In this document: one piece after another, positions 14,644 to 18,567 of the stretch
How the letters are laid out: each line of letters begins with the position of its first letter
Numbering within the stretch: position 1 is the first letter of the stretch
NCBI GenBank assembly: GCA_023424785.1
Contig: JAFADP010000069.1
Location: 1-18,567 of the forward strand
DNA length: 18,567 bases
From: Bacillota bacterium
GTDB lineage: Bacteria > Bacillota > Clostridia > Clostridiales > Clostridiaceae
Direction: 5' to 3'
The notes under the pieces: model-generated
The model's input: only the letters and a program-made list of their open reading frames with translations
Database searches by the model: none
Told to the model about the DNA's origin: nothing
Made by a program: the position numbers and the translations under genes

Positions 14644-15495
14644 CTACTTTTTTAAAACCTTTAGAAGTTCTTTTTTAGCCTCTTCTATAGTATAAACTTC
14701 ATCAGATACATTAAACCCCTTAGAAATTAATTCTCTCATAAGATACGTAACCTGTGGAACTCCTAATCCTATAGATTCTAATGTCTCTACTTCTTTAAAT
14801 ACATCCTTCGGTGATCCACTTAAAACAATATTTCCTTTATTAAGTACAATTATTCTATCTGCAAGCTTAGCTACATCTTCCATACTATGACTTACAAGTA
14901 TTATTGTCATACCATACTTTTCATGTAACTGCTTTATTTGTCCTAATATATCGTCTCTTCCTTTAGGATCTAAACCAGCTGTTGGTTCATCTAATATTAA
15001 TATCTTAGGTTCCATTGCAACTACACCTGCAATTGCGACTCTTTTCTTTTGACCTCCACTTAAATCGAATGGGGACTTATCTTTAAAAGTTTCATAATCA
15101 AGTCCAACCATATCCATAGCCATCTTAACTCTCTCTAAAACTTCACTCTCATTAAGCCCCAAGTTCTTAGGGCCAAAAGCTATATCCTTTTCTATAGTCT
15201 CTTCAAATAACTGATATTCTGAATATTGAAATACTAATCCAACCTTTTTTCTTATATCCGTAAGCTTAATATTTTTATCTGTTATATCTATACCATCAAC
15301 ATAAATCTTTCCACTCGTAGGTTTCTCTAATCCATTCATATGCTGAATTAAAGTAGATTTTCCTGAACCAGTATGACCTATAATTGCTAGAAAATCTCCA
15401 TCATTTATGTCAAGGCTTATATTGTCCAGAGCCTTCTTCTCAAATGGACCATTTTGATTATATATATGTGTTAAATTTTCTACTTTAATTGACAT
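14644..15495 (-). CDS. ecfA2: Energy-coupling factor transporter ATPase EcfA2
   Basis: This is the second ATP-binding subunit of the ECF vitamin/metal uptake complex, 283 residues. Walker A is GHTGSGKST (40-48), the Q-loop follows at VFQYSEYQ (88-95), the signature is LSGGQ (145-149), Walker B with catalytic Glu is ILILDEP (165-171), and the switch histidine lies in VSHSMED. The C-terminal part with LGVPQVTYLMRELISKG is the ECF-specific extension also seen in the partner. The start ATG 15495 lies inside the end of ecfA1 (16-bp overlap), with GGTGA as a weak site, so translation is probably coupled. It functions as a heterodimer with EcfA1 on the inner face of the membrane. Confidence 0.95.
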   Translation of the reverse strand: MSIKVENLTHIYNQNGPFEKKALDNISLDINDGDFLAIIGHTGSGKSTLIQHMNGLEKPTSGKIYVDGIDITDKNIKLTDIRKKVGLVFQYSEYQLFEETIEKDIAFGPKNLGLNESEVLERVKMAMDMVGLDYETFKDKSPFDLSGGQKKRVAIAGVVAMEPKILILDEPTAGLDPKGRDDILGQIKQLHEKYGMTIILVSHSMEDVAKLADRIIVLNKGNIVLSGSPKDVFKEVETLESIGLGVPQVTYLMRELISKGFNVSDEVYTIEEAKKELLKVLKK

Positions 15496-16319
15496 AACGC
15501 ATTCACCATCTCATCCACATTTAATATGTTTGTATCTATATTTATTCCAGAATTCTTAAGCTCATAAGCTAGTTCTGTAACCTGAGGAACATCTAATCCT
15601 ATTTCTTTCATCTTCTCAACTTCAGAAAATACATCTCTTGGTGTTCCTTCTAAAATAGCTTTTCCCCCATCTATTACTACAATTCTGTCAGCTTGTGCAG
15701 CTTCATCCATATAATGAGTAATTAACACTATTGTTATTCCATAATTTTTATTTAATTCTTTCATTGTCTTTAAAACTTCTCTTCTACCGCTCGGATCTAA
15801 CATAGCTGTAGGCTCATCAAAGACAATACATTCAGGCTTCATTGCTAATATGCCAGCTATAGCTATTCTCTGTTTTTGTCCACCAGATAATAAATGAGGT
15901 GAATACTTTTTAAATTCGCTCATTCCTACTCTTTCTAAACTTTCATCTACCCTCTTACGAATCTCTTTAGGATCTATTCCTAAATTTTCAGGTCCAAAAG
16001 CAACATCCTCTTCAACAATAGTAGCAACTATTTGATTGTCTGGATTTTGAAAAACCATTCCTGCTTTACTTCTTATATCCCATAAATTACTATGATCAGA
16101 AGTATCTAGTCCTCCTACTAAAACTCTACCACTAGTTGGAGTTAATAAAGCATTTATATGCTTAGCTACAGTTGACTTTCCAGATCCATTATGGCCAAGA
16201 ATAACTAAAAATTCACCTTTTTCTACTTTTAAGTTAACGCCATTAACAGCATACTTTACCTCCCCATCTTCAATAGACGAATACTTAAATACTAAATCCT
16301 TAATATCTATCATGTCCAT
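15480..16319 (-). CDS. ecfA1: Energy-coupling factor transporter ATPase EcfA1
   Basis: This is the first ATP-binding subunit of the ECF module, 279 residues. Walker A is GHNGSGKST (42-50), the Q-loop is VFQNPDNQ (89-96), the signature is LSGGQKQR (144-151), Walker B is CIVFDEP (164-170) followed by TAMLDPSGRR, the Met-Leu form typical of EcfA1, and the switch histidine is His202. It begins the ecfA1-ecfA2-ecfT-truA operon. The start is ATG 16319, 9 nt after GGAGG; an in-frame ATG two codons later is possible. An out-of-frame ATG five bases upstream opens a four-codon frame. The alpha operon terminator stands between this gene and rplQ, so the ecf operon needs its own promoter. Confidence 0.95.
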   Translation of the reverse strand: MDMIDIKDLVFKYSSIEDGEVKYAVNGVNLKVEKGEFLVILGHNGSGKSTVAKHINALLTPTSGRVLVGGLDTSDHSNLWDIRSKAGMVFQNPDNQIVATIVEEDVAFGPENLGIDPKEIRKRVDESLERVGMSEFKKYSPHLLSGGQKQRIAIAGILAMKPECIVFDEPTAMLDPSGRREVLKTMKELNKNYGITIVLITHYMDEAAQADRIVVIDGGKAILEGTPRDVFSEVEKMKEIGLDVPQVTELAYELKNSGINIDTNILNVDEMVNALCQLK

Positions 16320-16359
16320 ATCATTAACCCTCCTTCCAATAAAAGAAATATATCTATAT

Positions 16360-16388
16360 ATTATACAAAAGATTTATATAATTGAGTA
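16360..16388 (-). promoter_or_regulatory. Possible promoter of the ecfA1-ecfA2-ecfT-truA operon
   Basis: A perfect TATAAT (16365-16360) stands about 41 bp before the ecfA1 start codon. At 17-bp spacing the -35 position holds TACTCA (16388-16383), which matches the consensus at only half of its positions. The region is very A/T-rich, so other -10-like hexamers exist. Confidence 0.4.
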
Positions 16389-16427
16389 TACTTCTCTATA
16401 ATATATAGATTTAATATAAAACATTAG

Positions 16428-16460
16428 AAAAATAGGGACTAAGTATTATACTTAATCCCT
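16428..16460 (-). terminator. Rho-independent terminator at the end of the alpha operon
   Basis: The arms at 16449-16460 and 16434-16445 form a 12-bp stem with a 3-nt loop in the minus-strand RNA, including one U-G pair, followed by AUUUUU. It lies 6 bp after the rplQ stop codon. Confidence 0.92.
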
Positions 16461-16466
16461 AATTAA

Positions 16467-16808
16467 TTATACTAATTCTAGTATAACCATTTCTGCTCCG
16501 TCTCCTCTTCTAGGACCCTTCTTATACATTCTAGTGTATCCACCATTTCTGTCTGCATATTGTTGAGCTACATTTTCGAAAAGGTTCTTAACTACTGCTT
16601 CTTCTTGAACAAATGCTAAAACTTGTCTTCTAGCGTGAAGATCTCCTCTCTTTGCAAGAGTGATCATCTTTTCTGCAAGGCTTCTAGTTTCCTTAGCTCT
16701 AGTTTCAGTTGTTTCAATTTTACCATATTTTAAGAAACTTGTAACAAGTCCTCTTAACATAGCCTTTCTTTGGTCAGTAGGTAGACCTAACTTACGATAA
16801 CCTGCCAT
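16467..16808 (-). CDS. rplQ: 50S ribosomal protein L17
   Basis: This 113-residue protein of the large subunit is complete. It begins MAGYRKLGLPTDQRKAMLRGL and ends with the conserved RRGDGAEMVILELV. The middle TRAKETRSLAEKMITLAKRG is diagnostic. It starts at ATG 16808 after AAGGAGGT, 12 bp downstream of rpoA, the usual last pair of the alpha operon. A strong terminator follows directly. Confidence 0.99.
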   Translation of the reverse strand: MAGYRKLGLPTDQRKAMLRGLVTSFLKYGKIETTETRAKETRSLAEKMITLAKRGDLHARRQVLAFVQEEAVVKNLFENVAQQYADRNGGYTRMYKKGPRRGDGAEMVILELV

Positions 16809-16820
16809 GGATTTACCTCC

Positions 16821-17768
16821 TTACTCATCGTTTAGTTTTAAACCTAAGCCTAGTTCTTTAAGTTTTCTTTCAACTTCTTCTAAAGATTTCTTTCCTAGAT
16901 TTCTTACTTTCATCATATCATCCATAGATTTTAAAGCAAGTTCTTGAACTGTATTAATTCCAGCTCTCTTTAAACAGTTATAAGATCTAACTGATAAATC
17001 AAGTTCTTCTACAGTCATTTCTAGTACTTTTTCTTTCTTATCTTCTTCTTTCTCTATCATTATTTCAACATCATTAGTATTGTCCGTTAATGACATGAAT
17101 AATTTAAAGTGCTCAATAAGTATCTTTGCAGATAAACTAATGGCTTCATCAATTTTGATAGTACCATCAGTCCAAATTTCTAAAGTTAATTTATCATAAT
17201 CAGTAATTTGACCAACTCTTGTGTTGTCAACAGTAAAATTAACTCTTTTTACTGGTGTATAAATAGAATCAACTGCTATTGCTGAGATAGGTAGATCCTC
17301 ACTCTTATTTTTATTTTGAGTAACGTATCCTCTTCCTCTATTAACTGTTAATTCCATATAAAGTCTTCCATCGTTATCTAAAGTTGCAATATGTAAATCC
17401 TTATTAACAACTTCAACATCTCCATCAGTCTTTATATCAGCTCCAGTAACTTCACCCGGTCCTTTAGCATCAATATAAATAACTTTTGGACCTTCACCAT
17501 TCATTTTTAAAGCTAATGATTTAATGTTAAGAATTAATTCTGTAACATCTTCCTTAACTCCTTGAACAGTAGAAAACTCATGAAGCACTCCATCAATTTT
17601 GACAGAAGTTGGTGCAACACCTGGAAGAGATGATAATAATATTCTTCTTAGGGCATTTCCTAAAGTAATACCATATCCTCTTTCTAGTGGTTCAACAACG
17701 TACTTACCATAAGTACCATCTTCATTAGCTTCCATACATTCTATTATTGGCTTTTCGATTTCTAACAT
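16821..17768 (-). CDS. rpoA: DNA-directed RNA polymerase alpha subunit
   Basis: The alpha subunit assembles RNA polymerase through its N-terminal domain and contacts upstream promoter DNA and activators through its C-terminal domain. The product has 315 residues, the usual length. The N-terminal domain (1 to about 230) shows VEPLERGYGITLGNALRRILLSS. An acidic linker rich in Glu and Lys follows, then the C-terminal domain (about 248-315) with LDLSVRSYNCLKRAGINTVQEL and RNLGKKSLEEVERKLKELG. The start is ATG 17768, 7 nt after GGAGGG. A TTG two codons upstream (17774) lies only 2 nt after that site and is rejected. The gene follows rpsD by about 100 bp with no terminator, so it is co-transcribed in the alpha operon. 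Confidence 0.99.
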   Translation of the reverse strand: MLEIEKPIIECMEANEDGTYGKYVVEPLERGYGITLGNALRRILLSSLPGVAPTSVKIDGVLHEFSTVQGVKEDVTELILNIKSLALKMNGEGPKVIYIDAKGPGEVTGADIKTDGDVEVVNKDLHIATLDNDGRLYMELTVNRGRGYVTQNKNKSEDLPISAIAVDSIYTPVKRVNFTVDNTRVGQITDYDKLTLEIWTDGTIKIDEAISLSAKILIEHFKLFMSLTDNTNDVEIMIEKEEDKKEKVLEMTVEELDLSVRSYNCLKRAGINTVQELALKSMDDMMKVRNLGKKSLEEVERKLKELGLGLKLNDE

Positions 17769-17870
17769 TGACAAACCCTCCCTATTTTGTAAATGGCAAC
17801 CTTATTATGAGGGCAACTGATTCTATATTTGCATATAAATTGATAAATTTCTCTAACAAATATAAATATA

Positions 17871-18491
17871 TTATTTACTGTATAACTCAACAATAAGTGT
17901 TTCGTTAACAGGCACATCTATATCTTCTCTTGATGGCACTGCAACAACTTTTCCTTCATAGTTATCTACGTTAGCTTCTAACCATTTTGGTAAAGTTTTT
18001 GGGTTTTCAGCAAAAGTCTTGAACTTTTCGCTACTTCTGCTCTTTTCACATACAGTAATTACATCATTAACTGAAACATTGTATGAACAGATATCAACCT
18101 TCTTACCATTTACTAAGAAATGTCCATGAGTAACTAATTGTCTAGCTTCATTTCTTGATGCACCGTATCCTAGTCTATAAACTACGTTATCAAGTCTCAT
18201 TTCTAATAATTTAAGTAAGTTTTCACCTGTTATGCCTTTAATATGCTCAGCTTTTTCATAATATGTTCTGAATTGGCCTTCTAATACGCCATATATTCTT
18301 CTTGCTTTTTGTTTTTCTCTTAATTGAACACCGTAGTTTGAGATTTTTTTCTTGTTTGCTCCATGTTGTCCTGGCGCATAACTTCTTCTAACAAAAGCAC
18401 ATTTATCTGTAAAACATCTATCACCTTTAAGGAATAGTTTCATACCTTCTCTTCTACATAATCTGCATGTAGCTCCAGTATATCTTGCCAT
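17871..18491 (-). CDS. rpsD: 30S ribosomal protein S4, zinc-binding form
   Basis: This 206-residue protein is a primary 16S rRNA binder of the small subunit. Four cysteines near the N-terminus (Cys9, Cys12, Cys26, Cys31) make up the zinc-binding C+ form. The S4 RNA-binding domain (about 95-160) carries MRLDNVVYRLGYGASRNEAR and the HGHFLVNGKKVDI stretch. The start is ATG 18491 after AGGAGGTG. It stands between rpsK and rpoA. This is usual for clostridia, whereas in Bacillus subtilis rpsD is a separate unit elsewhere, so the position supports a clostridial host. In some bacteria S4 represses its operon by binding leader RNA; nothing in this part of the operon shows that. Confidence 0.99.
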   Translation of the reverse strand: MARYTGATCRLCRREGMKLFLKGDRCFTDKCAFVRRSYAPGQHGANKKKISNYGVQLREKQKARRIYGVLEGQFRTYYEKAEHIKGITGENLLKLLEMRLDNVVYRLGYGASRNEARQLVTHGHFLVNGKKVDICSYNVSVNDVITVCEKSRSSEKFKTFAENPKTLPKWLEANVDNYEGKVVAVPSREDIDVPVNETLIVELYSK

Positions 18492-18517
18492 TAAATTACA
18501 CCTCCTATTACACTATA

Positions 18518-18567
18518 TTAGACTCTTCTTCTCTTTGGTGGTCTACAACCATTATGTGGAATTGGAG
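18518..18567 (-). CDS. rpsK: 30S ribosomal protein S11, C-terminal end only
   Basis: The last 15 codons and stop of S11 are present at the window edge, reading PIPHNGCRPPKRRRV, which is the strongly conserved S11 C-terminus. The rest lies outside the window. The stop codon is 26 bp before the rpsD start, within the alpha operon. Confidence 0.95.
   Translation of the reverse strand, partial: PIPHNGCRPPKRRRV

Noticed and set aside
17775..17870. Repeat of GTTGCC twice, 17 bp apart, upstream of rpoA as an operator
   Set aside because: The repeats are only 6 bp, there is no clear promoter beside them and no known regulator fits; chance is sufficient.
1..18567. Mobile element, prophage, CRISPR array or defence system
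   Set aside because: There are no transposase or integrase genes, no regular direct repeats with spacers, no terminal inverted repeats, and base composition is even across the window.

Overview
The window is about 70% A+T and reads as the chromosome of a low-GC Firmicute, most likely a Clostridium of cluster I. The evidence is the A/T-rich codon use, AGGAGG-type ribosome binding sites, a zinc-type ribosomal protein S4 encoded inside the alpha operon, a germination-type amidase and class I [4Fe-4S] fumarase subunits. All 17 genes that I can support (15 complete, two cut by the window ends) lie on the minus strand, so transcription runs from high to low coordinates. No gap between genes exceeds about 270 bases. 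I see no tRNA, rRNA, insertion sequence, prophage or CRISPR array.

In transcription order, the right end is the tail of the ribosomal alpha operon: the last codons of rpsK, then rpsD, rpoA and rplQ, closed by a terminator. Next come ecfA1, ecfA2 and ecfT (energy-coupling module for vitamin and metal uptake), then truA, then rplM-rpsI behind a perfect-consensus promoter and a leader with two competing hairpins. A terminator follows rpsI. After it are a Na/Pi cotransporter-family gene, a cwlD-type amidase gene and the two fumarase genes, each unit with its own terminator. The order rpoA-rplQ-ecfA1-ecfA2-ecfT-truA-rplM-rpsI, then cwlD nearby, matches the Bacillus subtilis order, which supports the cwlD call.

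The left half holds a three-gene signalling operon (membrane-anchored TPR protein, OmpR-type response regulator, four-TM histidine kinase), a class I ribonucleotide reductase operon nrdA-nrdB, and the 5' part of ptsI (PTS enzyme I). The nrdA promoter carries two NrdR-box-like palindromes 41 bp apart, and a cre-like site lies upstream of ptsI.

In seven genes the longest open frame begins too far upstream, because the Shine-Dalgarno sequence or the promoter falls inside the false extension; the starts given here are corrected. This is mainly an ordinary housekeeping region. I did not find a clearly new system. The best leads are the TPR/two-component operon of unknown signal, the rplM leader and the tandem NrdR boxes.
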